A DNA stretch of 6,494 nt from Chlamydiota bacterium (GTDB lineage: Bacteria; Auribacterota; UBA3054; B51-G9), in contig QMOL01000171.1 in assembly GCA_003648225.1 (NCBI GenBank), positions 1 to 6,494 of the forward strand, written 5' to 3'. Of the stretch, positions 1 to 6,124 are shown one piece after another. The notes under the pieces are model-generated. The model worked only from the letters and a program-made list of their open reading frames with translations. It was not told where the DNA came from and did not search any database. Numbering within the stretch: position 1 is the stretch's first letter; the number at the start of each line of letters is the position of its first letter. A program made the position numbers and the translations under genes.

Positions 1-282
1 AATTCAATATTTCCAAATAAAACAAATGTTGAATTTGCACAGATTTTAAATACCAAAACTGTGAAAATGCGCGTTTGGGAACGCGGAGCAGGAATAACTC
101 TTGCCTGCGGAACAGGCGCTTGTGGCACAGTAGTTGCCGGCATATTATCAGGAAAACTCGAAAACGAAACAACAGTAATTCTTGACGGTGGCGAATTAAA
201 TATTTCATGGAACGGCGAAGAAACACCGGTCTTTATGACAGGTCCTGCAGAAGAGGTTTTTAGCGGAACGGTAAAAATATAA
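1..282 (+). CDS. dapF: Diaminopimelate epimerase, C-terminal part (5' end outside window)
   Basis: Converts LL- to meso-diaminopimelate in the cytoplasm, the last step before lysine and a source of the peptidoglycan cross-linking residue. The frame is open from base 1, so only the last 93 residues are visible. They begin with NSIFPNKTNVEF, the family's conserved FP..TNVEF block. Next comes the WERGAG...ACGTGACG signature; the Cys codon at 106-108 matches the second of the two catalytic cysteines (Cys217 in E. coli). The C-terminal MTGPAEEVFSG block is also typical. The first catalytic Cys lies upstream of the window. The stop codon TAA (280-282) shares its last A with the ATG of the following ABC ATPase, so the two are probably translationally coupled. 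Nothing in the visible part suggests a defect. Confidence 0.95.
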   Translation, partial: NSIFPNKTNVEFAQILNTKTVKMRVWERGAGITLACGTGACGTVVAGILSGKLENETTVILDGGELNISWNGEETPVFMTGPAEEVFSGTVKI

Positions 283-974
283 TGAACAAAAATCAAAAAG
301 AAATAATCATTAAATCAAATAATATTTCAAAAGAGTATAAAACAGGGTCTATGCCCCTGACTGTTTTGAAAAAAATTGATATTGAAATAAATTCCGGCGA
401 CTTTATAACTATCGTCGGTGCGTCAGGCGCGGGGAAAAGCACTTTACTACATATTCTTGGCGCTTTAGACAGACCAACAAAAGGAACCGTGTTGTATCAT
501 GGTGATAATTTGTATAAATTATCTGATTCCCGGCGCGCGAGTATCAGAAATGAAAAATTCGGCTTCGTTTTTCAATTTTATCATTTGATGCCGGAATTTA
601 CCGCACTTGAAAATGTCATGATGCCCGGTTTGATTTTAAGAAAGGAAATACACACTTTAAAAAAACCCGCTATGAATCTGCTTGATGCAGTAGGCTTGTC
701 TGAAAGAGCGAAACATTTTCCTAATCAGCTTTCCGGGGGGGAACAGCAGAGGGTTGCGATTGCCCGTTCATTACTTAATAAGCCGGATATTTTATTTGCG
801 GATGAGCCGACAGGTAATCTTGACGAAAATAGCAGTAACGCGGTAATCGGTTTACTTCAAAAGCTGCAGAAAGAATTAAATTTCGCGTTGATTATGGTAA
901 CGCATAATACTGAACTTTCCCAGCTTGGAACAACAAAATTAAAAATAAAAAACGGAACATTAATAACCAATTAA
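282..974 (+). CDS. lolD: LolD-like lipoprotein-releasing ABC transporter ATPase
   Basis: A 230-residue ABC ATPase, expected to work at the inner face of the cytoplasmic membrane with LolC/LolE-type permeases to release lipoproteins for transport to the outer membrane. Visible motifs in order: Walker A GASGAGKST (46-54), Q-loop Gln98, signature LSGGEQQR (150-157), Walker B ILFADEP (170-176), D-loop GNLD (178-181) and switch His208 in MVTHN. The sequence after the Q-loop, FQFYHLMPEFTALENVMMP, closely resembles the LolD subfamily motif and separates it from most MacB/FtsE-like relatives, although these are close cousins. Length fits LolD. No permease gene follows; it may lie upstream of dapF or elsewhere. 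The start overlaps the dapF stop by one base. No Shine-Dalgarno sequence is visible. A run of seven G falls in the codons of the signature motif, but the frame is intact. Confidence 0.88.
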   Translation: MNKNQKEIIIKSNNISKEYKTGSMPLTVLKKIDIEINSGDFITIVGASGAGKSTLLHILGALDRPTKGTVLYHGDNLYKLSDSRRASIRNEKFGFVFQFYHLMPEFTALENVMMPGLILRKEIHTLKKPAMNLLDAVGLSERAKHFPNQLSGGEQQRVAIARSLLNKPDILFADEPTGNLDENSSNAVIGLLQKLQKELNFALIMVTHNTELSQLGTTKLKIKNGTLITN

Positions 975-989
975 TTAAATAGCATATAA

Positions 990-1883
990 ATGATTAAACC
1001 AAAGGTAAATATTAACGGTGAAATTTTTTCTCCGGAAAATGCGAAAATATCAGTCTTTGATCACGGACTCCTTTACGGTGATGGCGTTTTTGAAGGAATT
1101 CGCTTCTATAATAGCAAGATTTTTAAATTCGATGAACATATTGATCGGCTTGACCAGTCTGCAAGGCATATTCTTTTAAAACTACCAATGTCATTGAATG
1201 AAATTAAACAGGAAACAATTAAAACTATTAAAGCAAGTAATATGAAAGACGGATACATTCGTCTGATTGTAACTCGCGGTGTCGGCACTCTTGGCATTAG
1301 TCCGTATAAATGTGAAAAAGCCCAGCTAATAATTATTGTGGATATTATTTCTCTCTACCCGGAAGAACTTTACGAAAATGGAATGGAAATAATTACCGTG
1401 CCAACTCAACGGAATATGTCTGAAGCTGTATCCCCACGTGTAAAGTCTTTAAACTATTTGAATAATGTTCTTGCAAAAATAGAAGCGGTAAATGCCGGTT
1501 TTGAAGAAGCAATAATGCTTAATAAATACGGTTTTGTCGCAGAATGTACCGGCGATAACATTTTTATCGTTAAAAATAAAACAGTTATAACTCCTCCGGC
1601 ATATATGGGCGCTCTTGAAGGAATAACAAGAAACACAGTTATGGAAATCGCAACGGAAATGGGGAAAAGCATGGATATTTCTGTTAAACAACGAGTAATG
1701 TCAAGACATGATGTTTTTTCTTCTGACGAATGCTTTCTTACGGGTACCGCCGCAGAAGTTATTCCTGTGACCAAAGTTGATGGCCGACCCATAGGAAACG
1801 GGAAAGTCGGTGAAATTACAGAAACATTAAGAAAAGCGTTTTTAGAGCTTACTCAAACAACAGGAACACCGATATACGAATAA
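990..1883 (+). CDS. ilvE: Branched-chain amino acid aminotransferase (class IV, PLP)
   Basis: Predicted to transfer an amino group between glutamate and the 2-oxo acids of valine, leucine and isoleucine, in the cytoplasm. The 297-residue length is normal for the bacterial fold-type IV family. Visible features: FDHGLLYGDGVFEGIR (23-38), the RLIVTRGVGTLGI block (91-103), the PLP-binding Lys152 in VKSLNYLNN, Glu185 in ECTGDNIF that should contact the pyridine nitrogen, and TGTAAEVIPV (251-260). The TRGVG.LGI and TGTAAEV blocks favour a branched-chain enzyme over D-alanine transaminase or aminodeoxychorismate lyase, which share the fold. Substrate choice is still an inference. The start lies 15 bases after the LolD stop, in an AT-rich gap without a Shine-Dalgarno sequence. 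The stop TAA shares its final A with the ATG of mcsA. Confidence 0.9.
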   Translation: MIKPKVNINGEIFSPENAKISVFDHGLLYGDGVFEGIRFYNSKIFKFDEHIDRLDQSARHILLKLPMSLNEIKQETIKTIKASNMKDGYIRLIVTRGVGTLGISPYKCEKAQLIIIVDIISLYPEELYENGMEIITVPTQRNMSEAVSPRVKSLNYLNNVLAKIEAVNAGFEEAIMLNKYGFVAECTGDNIFIVKNKTVITPPAYMGALEGITRNTVMEIATEMGKSMDISVKQRVMSRHDVFSSDECFLTGTAAEVIPVTKVDGRPIGNGKVGEITETLRKAFLELTQTTGTPIYE

Positions 1884-2395
1884 TGATTTGCCCTTTTTGT
1901 AACGAAAATGAAGCTACAATTCATTTTACCGAAGTAATTAACGGTAAAATGGAGGAAACACATATGTGTGAAGAATGTGCTGTGAAAAAAGGAATCGAAA
2001 CCTCAATCCCTTTTTCATTCGGCGATATTCTTTCTGCAATAACTAAAGGAATTGAAAATCTCAGCCAATTGGAAAATGAAAACTTTCTCGAAAATCCAAG
2101 TTGTTCCGCCTGCGGCTTAACTTTAAAAGATTTTATCAAACAAGGTAGATTGGGCTGCCCGAAATGCTATGATACTTTTAATGTTGCATTAAAAGATATT
2201 ATAAAAAATGTGCAGAAATCACCGAACCATACAGGAAAATTTCCAAAAATATTTCCAAGAGATGAAGATTCAAAACGTAGAATTGCCGAGCTTGAAGAAA
2301 AATTGTCCCAAGCCGTTAAAAATGAACATTATGAAGATTGCGCAGTTTACAGAGATGAAATTAAACGCTTAAAACAAGCAGTTGAGAGTAATTAA
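1883..2395 (+). CDS. mcsA: McsA-like zinc-binding activator of protein arginine kinase (UVR domain)
   Basis: A 170-residue protein with the layout of McsA, which activates the arginine kinase McsB and helps deliver clients to Clp proteases in Firmicutes. Four Cys pairs are visible: C3/C6, C29/C32, C74/C77 and C92/C95. They form two treble-clef-like zinc-binding units separated by a linker. The H.GK.P motif (NHTGKFP, 115-121) is characteristic. A charged C-terminal helix pair (about 130-165, with RIAELEEKLSQAVKNEHYED) is a UVR motif as in UvrB, UvrC and ClpC. The immediately following mcsB strongly supports the call, since the proteins act as a complex. The start overlaps the ilvE stop by one base, and the stop is one base from the mcsB ATG, indicating translational coupling. 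The nearest purine-rich stretch (AGGA, 1862-1865) is too distant to be a good ribosome binding site. Confidence 0.92.
   Translation: MICPFCNENEATIHFTEVINGKMEETHMCEECAVKKGIETSIPFSFGDILSAITKGIENLSQLENENFLENPSCSACGLTLKDFIKQGRLGCPKCYDTFNVALKDIIKNVQKSPNHTGKFPKIFPRDEDSKRRIAELEEKLSQAVKNEHYEDCAVYRDEIKRLKQAVESN
2384..2388 (+). promoter_or_regulatory. Weak Shine-Dalgarno (GAGAG) for mcsB
   Basis: GAGAG lies eight bases before the ATG at 2397, inside the last codons of mcsA. It is the only reasonably placed purine-rich site at any start in the run. It supports ATG 2397 over the in-frame TTG at 2382. Confidence 0.4.
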
Positions 2396-2396
2396 T

Positions 2397-3437
2397 ATGT
2401 TCGAAAAAATGATCAGTCATAAACCTCCCTGGCTCGTTACTCCGCCAACTACAAAGCCTATCGCGATAAGTTCCCGCATCAGGCTCGCGAGGAATATGAG
2501 CGATATTCCTTTCCCGGACCGCTGCACAGATAAGCAGCGGGAGGAAGTTATTTTGCGTGTGAGAAAAGCCGCGAAAAAAACTGATTTGCTAAAAAATGCA
2601 GAGATTCTGACGTTAAATTCATTATCAAATGTTGATAAGCAATTTCTCGTCGAAAGACATCTCGTAAGCCCTGAATTTGCACAGCAGACAGCTCCGTCAG
2701 CTGTTATTATAAGTAATGATGAAACCTGCAGTTTAATGATTAATGAAGAAGACCATATCCGTATGCAAATTCTTCGTTCCGAATTAAATCTTGAAGAAGC
2801 GTGGGAAATGATTAATAAATTTGACAGCGAACTTGAAAAATCTCTGCCCTATGCTTTCTCTTCAAAATACGGCTACCTGACCGCATGTCCGACAAACGTC
2901 GGTACAGGCCTTCGTGCCTCAACTATGCTTCATTTACCTGCCCTTGTTCATGAACACAAAATAGGAAGCGTTATGTCGGCGGTAGGTAAAATAGGAATAG
3001 CCGTTCGTGGTCTTTATGGTGAAAGCAGCGATTCTAAAGGAAATATGTTTCAAATCTCTAACCAAATTACTTTGGGACAGGATGAAAAAAATATTGTAAA
3101 TCAGCTTCATCAAATTGTTTTAAGAATAATTGATCACGAAAACAAACTGCGGGAAACTCTAATCGTAAATAAACCGTATCAAATTAAAAATGATGTCGGA
3201 CGCGCGTACGGAACTCTTAAATATGCTGAAATTTTAACAAGTGAAGAAGCAACAAATTTATTGTCTTCTTTGCTTATAGGAGCAGATTTGCAAGTCTTTG
3301 ATAAAGTTAATCGGGCAACCGTTAATGAACTTTTAATAGATATTCAACCCGCACATTTGCAGAAAATGAAAGGGAAAGAATTAACCGCGGAAGAAAGAGA
3401 TATCTACCGTGCAAAAATTATAAGAAACCGCTTATAA
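2397..3437 (+). CDS. mcsB: Protein arginine kinase McsB
   Basis: An ATP:guanidino phosphotransferase family protein of 346 residues, the usual McsB size. It phosphorylates arginine residues of proteins, in Firmicutes marking them for ClpCP or inactivating the repressor CtsR. It has the phosphagen-kinase catalytic domain but no separate N-terminal domain of metabolite kinases such as arginine kinase. Motifs: SSRIRLARN (25-33), NEEDH (116-120), ACPTNVGTGLRAS (163-175) with conserved Cys164, RGLYGE (204-209) and FQISNQITLG (218-227). The C-terminal RDIYRA (334-339) matches the RDxxRA phosphoarginine-recognition motif described for Bacillus McsB. ATG 2397 is chosen over an in-frame TTG at 2382 because it starts one base after the mcsA stop, follows a weak Shine-Dalgarno site and gives a normal McsB N-terminus. 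No ctsR or clpC is next to it, so its targets here are unknown. Confidence 0.94.
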   Translation: MFEKMISHKPPWLVTPPTTKPIAISSRIRLARNMSDIPFPDRCTDKQREEVILRVRKAAKKTDLLKNAEILTLNSLSNVDKQFLVERHLVSPEFAQQTAPSAVIISNDETCSLMINEEDHIRMQILRSELNLEEAWEMINKFDSELEKSLPYAFSSKYGYLTACPTNVGTGLRASTMLHLPALVHEHKIGSVMSAVGKIGIAVRGLYGESSDSKGNMFQISNQITLGQDEKNIVNQLHQIVLRIIDHENKLRETLIVNKPYQIKNDVGRAYGTLKYAEILTSEEATNLLSSLLIGADLQVFDKVNRATVNELLIDIQPAHLQKMKGKELTAEERDIYRAKIIRNRL

Positions 3438-3444
3438 AATAAAT

Positions 3445-4068
3445 ATGAAAATAATTATTGCTACTCATAATATCGGTAAATTACAGGAAATGAACTTTCT
3501 GTTTACAGAGTTTATACCTAAAAATTACAACATTAATTTGGTGTCGCTTAATAAATATCCGGATATTCCGGAAGTTATTGAAGATGGTGATTCTTTTCAG
3601 GCAAATGCGGAAAAAAAAGCGCTTTTTACCGCAAATTATACAGGTGAAATGGTGATTGCAGATGATTCCGGACTCGTAGTTGACGCTTTAAATGGAGAAC
3701 CGGGAATTTTTTCATCAAGATATTCCGGAGAAAACGCAACCGATGAACAAAACATTGAAAAATTACTTGAAAATCTTAAAGATATTCCGGAAGAGTTGCG
3801 AACAGCACATTTTGCTTGTGTAATATCTATAGCAACACCAAATAATATTATCGGCTCTTTTAAAGGAATTTGTAACGGAATAATAGGAACAAAACCTCAG
3901 GGGGATAATGGCTTCGGCTATGACCCGCTGTTTATTAGAACCGATATTGGAAAAACTTTTGCTGAATTGCCTCATGATGTGAAAAATAGAATTTCTCATC
4001 GCGCACGCGCGTTTGAAAAAGCAGCATCTCTTATCGAAAAAAATATAAAATTAATAGAAAAAATATAA
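3445..4068 (+). CDS. rdgB: XTP/dITP diphosphatase (RdgB/HAM1 family)
   Basis: Hydrolyses non-canonical purine nucleoside triphosphates (dITP, XTP, ITP) to monophosphate and pyrophosphate in the cytoplasm, keeping them out of DNA and RNA. The 207-residue protein shows the expected order of motifs: ATHNIGKLQE at the N-terminus (substrate phosphate contacts), IADDSGLVVD (71-80) with the metal-binding/catalytic Asp pair D73/D74, GEPGIFSSRYSG (84-95), GDNGFGYDPLF (153-163) for base recognition and SHRARAF (184-190). Length and N-terminus match the family, so the start at 3445 is secure despite an AT-rich upstream region with no Shine-Dalgarno sequence. It starts seven bases after mcsB and ends 19 bases before rpoD, consistent with one transcript. 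The name is based on family motifs; the exact nucleotide preference is not visible in sequence. Confidence 0.94.
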   Translation: MKIIIATHNIGKLQEMNFLFTEFIPKNYNINLVSLNKYPDIPEVIEDGDSFQANAEKKALFTANYTGEMVIADDSGLVVDALNGEPGIFSSRYSGENATDEQNIEKLLENLKDIPEELRTAHFACVISIATPNNIIGSFKGICNGIIGTKPQGDNGFGYDPLFIRTDIGKTFAELPHDVKNRISHRARAFEKAASLIEKNIKLIEKI

Positions 4069-4087
4069 CCATAGCAAATATCATAAA

Positions 4088-5755
4088 ATGAGTGAAACAA
4101 AACGTAAGCGCCTTATTACAAAAATAATTAACAAATGCGCCAAAACAGCAAAAAAAACAGGGTTCATTACCTGGGAACAGTTTAATGATATTATTCCGGA
4201 TGATATCCCTTTTCAAGAACTCGAACTGCTTCAGGTAGCGATCCAAAACGGACTGTCAAAGAAAAACATCGAAATTCATGATAAACCGGCTGATATTAAA
4301 ATGGATCGTGAAGAAGAAGTTTCAAATGAAAAATTTGATGCGGAATTAAAACAACTGCAAATGAATCAGCATCTTGACGACCCGGTAAAAATTTACCTTA
4401 AACAAATGGGGAGAGTTCCTTTGCTGCCAAGAGCGCAGGAAGTTTCTATTTCAAAAGAAATCGAAAAAGCTAAAAAGAATATCAGAAAATATGTGTTTAG
4501 ATTTGGAAATGTTGCCAAAGAAACTTTGATATTGAGCGATCAGTTATTGGAAGGAGCAGAACGATTTGATCATATCGTCGCGGAAAATACAAGAAAAAAA
4601 TTGATAAGTCGCGATAATTATATTCGGTATATGAAACCTAAAAGACGGCAAATTCGCGACCTTGACAGACAGCTTAGAGTTTTATACTCTCGCTTGCAAC
4701 GGGATACTATTCGCGCTAAAGAACGTCAGAAATTAGAAAAAGAAAAAAATGAAAAAGATGAACAGTTAATCAATTTAATGAAAAAACTCGATTTTAAACA
4801 GTCTATCATTGAAGAATTTGCCGAAATGCTGCTCATACTGCACGATAAAGCTAAAGAATCAGAACAGATTATCCTCGATCTTCAAGCTTCAGACAGAAGA
4901 GGAATTAAAAAACGCGTTGCGCAGGAAAGAGCGAGAATTGCCGCTATTGAAAGACAATGCCGCATGCCCGCGAAAGATATTTACAGAAACATCAGCCATT
5001 TGAAAAAATGGACAGATGTCTCTAAAATCGAAAAAAGTAAAATGGTCGAAGCTAATCTCCGACTCGTCGTCAGCGTGGCAAAAAAATATATAAATCACGG
5101 CATGGATTTCCTCGACCTTATTCAGGAAGGAAATGCAGGGCTTATGAAAGCGGTTGATAAATTTGAACACCAACGCGGATTTAAATTCTCTACTTATGCG
5201 ACCTGGTGGATTCGCCAGTCGGTTACAAGAGCTATCGCCGATCATGCAAGAACAATTCGTATTCCTGTTCACATGATTGAAACAATTAATAAATTAAGAC
5301 GTTCATCAAAACGGTTTGTCCAAAAAACAGGAATGGAACCTTCGCCGGAGGATATCGCTCATGAAGTTGAAGCAACTGCAGGAAAAGTTCACGGAATTTT
5401 AAAAATTGCCCAGTCACCAATTTCCCTTCAAACGCCTATTGGTGATGGTAATGACAGTACTTTTGGAGATTTTATTGAAGATAAAAGCGCCGAAAGTCCA
5501 CTCTCATCCGCAAATTATGACCTCTTGCGTGAACAAATTATGATGGTTCTCGATACACTTAATGAAAGAGAGAAAAAAGTTATTATGCTGCGATTCGGTA
5601 TTAAATACGGACCTCCAAAAACTCTCGAAGAGGTTGGTAAAGTATTTAATGTTACCCGCGAACGCGTAAGGCAAATTGAGTCAAAAGCTCTTAAAAAATT
5701 ACGCCAACCGCTTCGCAGCAGGCACATTGAACATTTCTTTAACGAAATGGAATAA
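4088..5755 (+). CDS. rpoD: Primary RNA polymerase sigma factor (sigma-70 group 1)
   Basis: Directs core RNA polymerase to housekeeping promoters. The 555 residues show a region 1.1-like N-terminus (about 1-65), region 1.2 (DDPVKIYLKQMGRVPLL, 97-113), a Lys/Arg/Glu-rich non-conserved insert (about 131-315) likely to be helical, region 2 (about 318-395) with NLRLVVSVAKKY, the core-binding DLIQEGNAGLMKAVDKF and the promoter-melting FSTYATWWIRQ, then region 3 with the 3.2 finger (SLQTPIGDGNDSTFGDFIED, 446-465), and region 4.2 helix-turn-helix (TLEEVGKVFNVTRERVRQIE, 512-531). Region 1.1 plus the insert marks it as a group 1 factor rather than an alternative sigma. It is the last gene of the plus-strand run. 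No Shine-Dalgarno sequence precedes the ATG. The next convincing terminator is over 330 bases downstream, so the transcript may carry a long 3' region. Confidence 0.95.
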   Translation: MSETKRKRLITKIINKCAKTAKKTGFITWEQFNDIIPDDIPFQELELLQVAIQNGLSKKNIEIHDKPADIKMDREEEVSNEKFDAELKQLQMNQHLDDPVKIYLKQMGRVPLLPRAQEVSISKEIEKAKKNIRKYVFRFGNVAKETLILSDQLLEGAERFDHIVAENTRKKLISRDNYIRYMKPKRRQIRDLDRQLRVLYSRLQRDTIRAKERQKLEKEKNEKDEQLINLMKKLDFKQSIIEEFAEMLLILHDKAKESEQIILDLQASDRRGIKKRVAQERARIAAIERQCRMPAKDIYRNISHLKKWTDVSKIEKSKMVEANLRLVVSVAKKYINHGMDFLDLIQEGNAGLMKAVDKFEHQRGFKFSTYATWWIRQSVTRAIADHARTIRIPVHMIETINKLRRSSKRFVQKTGMEPSPEDIAHEVEATAGKVHGILKIAQSPISLQTPIGDGNDSTFGDFIEDKSAESPLSSANYDLLREQIMMVLDTLNEREKKVIMLRFGIKYGPPKTLEEVGKVFNVTRERVRQIESKALKKLRQPLRSRHIEHFFNEME

Positions 5756-5804
5756 GAATTTTTTAGAACTTATTCGAAAAGGCATTTTGATGGAAATCAT
5801 TTTT

Positions 5805-5905
5805 TAAATTCCCCGCCTGTTTTAGGTGCCATATCCCGAGTCTTTCTTTGGGGAAGGGTACGCTTTCGCGCAGGAGCTAAATTCCTCGCTTGAGATTTTG
5901 AACCC
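5805..5905. other. GC-rich intergenic block with spaced direct repeats, function unknown
   Basis: This stretch between rpoD and the terminator has no convincing gene. Bases 5811-5910 contain 51 G or C, clearly above the AT-rich genes around it. TAAATTCCCCGCCTG (5805-5819) recurs as TAAATTCCTCGCTTG (5878-5892), 73 bases later with two mismatches. A related TAAATCCCCTC starts at 5950, another 72 bases on. Small hairpins are possible, for example 5814-5818 with 5824-5828, and 5835-5840 with 5847-5852. On the minus strand a Lys/Arg-rich frame is open from 5919 to 5797, but its only ATG would give 11 residues. It could be a structured 3' RNA, a decayed repeat or a gene remnant; I did not recognise a known RNA family. 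Confidence 0.35.
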
Positions 5906-5954
5906 AAATCTATGAATAATTATTATGTCGAGGTGGATAGTGCCGGATGTAAAT

Positions 5955-5998
5955 CCCCTCTCGAGAGGGGTGGTTGCGAAGCAGACGGGGTGTGTAAC
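5955..5998. repeat. Palindromic GC-rich element, candidate dispersed repeat
   Basis: The core CCCCTCTCGAGAGGGG (5955-5970) is a perfect 16-bp palindrome. It is followed by a small imperfect hairpin TTGC-GAA-GCAG (5974-5984) and by CGGGGTGTGT (5986-5995). The layout of a strong palindrome, a small GAA-loop hairpin and a GGGGTGTG tail resembles short intergenic repeats that occur in many copies in some environmental bacterial genomes. Only one copy is present here, so dispersal is an inference. As RNA it would form a stable hairpin but has no U tract, so it is not a classical terminator. Confidence 0.45.
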
Positions 5999-6015
5999 TT
6001 AAAGCCAAAAATTCC

Positions 6016-6079
6016 ATAATTTTATCATCATTATTTTCTATTATTCATAATTTTTACAAAATTATTGTGATAAAATTAT
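6016..6079. repeat. AT-rich nested inverted repeats
   Basis: ATAATTTTATCA (6016-6027) is the exact reverse complement of TGATAAAATTAT (6068-6079), with 40 bases between. Inside lies a second perfect pair, ATAATTTT (6047-6054) and AAAATTAT (6058-6065), with a 3-base loop. All stems are nearly pure A/T, so they are weak as RNA and could partly reflect base composition. The block sits just upstream of the strong terminator. Confidence 0.4.
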
Positions 6080-6088
6080 TAAATCCAT

Positions 6089-6123
6089 AAAAAACCCGGC
6101 ATCAAAAATGCCGGGCTTTTTTT
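6089..6123. terminator. Bidirectional rho-independent terminator
   Basis: CCCGGCAT (6095-6102) pairs perfectly with ATGCCGGG (6108-6115) around a 5-base loop CAAAA. On the plus strand seven T follow (6117-6123). Six A precede the stem (6089-6094), giving a T run on the minus strand. It can therefore end both the rpoD transcript and the convergent minus-strand gene, whose stop codon lies about 45 bases away. Confidence 0.9.
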
Positions 6124-6124
6124 A

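Noticed and set aside
735..741. Seven-G homopolymer in lolD as a possible frameshift or phase-variation tract
   Set aside because: The frame reads through into a perfect LSGGEQQR signature, Walker B and H-loop, so no frameshift is present; the run simply encodes part of the conserved motif.
1449..1792. Minus-strand open frames inside ilvE
   Set aside because: They lie entirely within a well-conserved plus-strand gene and show no recognisable motifs; they are mirror frames of ilvE codons.
2382..2396. TTG at 2382 as the mcsB start, adding five residues
   Set aside because: It would overlap mcsA by 14 bases and add residues not typical of McsB; ATG 2397 lies one base after the mcsA stop and has a weak Shine-Dalgarno site.
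4889..5272. Minus-strand open frame of 127 codons inside rpoD
   Set aside because: It is antisense to regions 1.2-2.4 of the sigma factor and its sequence looks like the complement of conserved codons.
5788..5806. TGAT-GGAA-ATCA hairpin followed by six T as the rpoD terminator
   Set aside because: The stem is only four mostly A/T pairs; the strong stem at 6095-6115 is a far better terminator.
5811..5960. 6S RNA, SRP RNA or tmRNA in the GC-rich block after rpoD
   Set aside because: I found none of the diagnostic conserved sequences (for example the SRP GGAAG loop region), and no long closing stem could be drawn.
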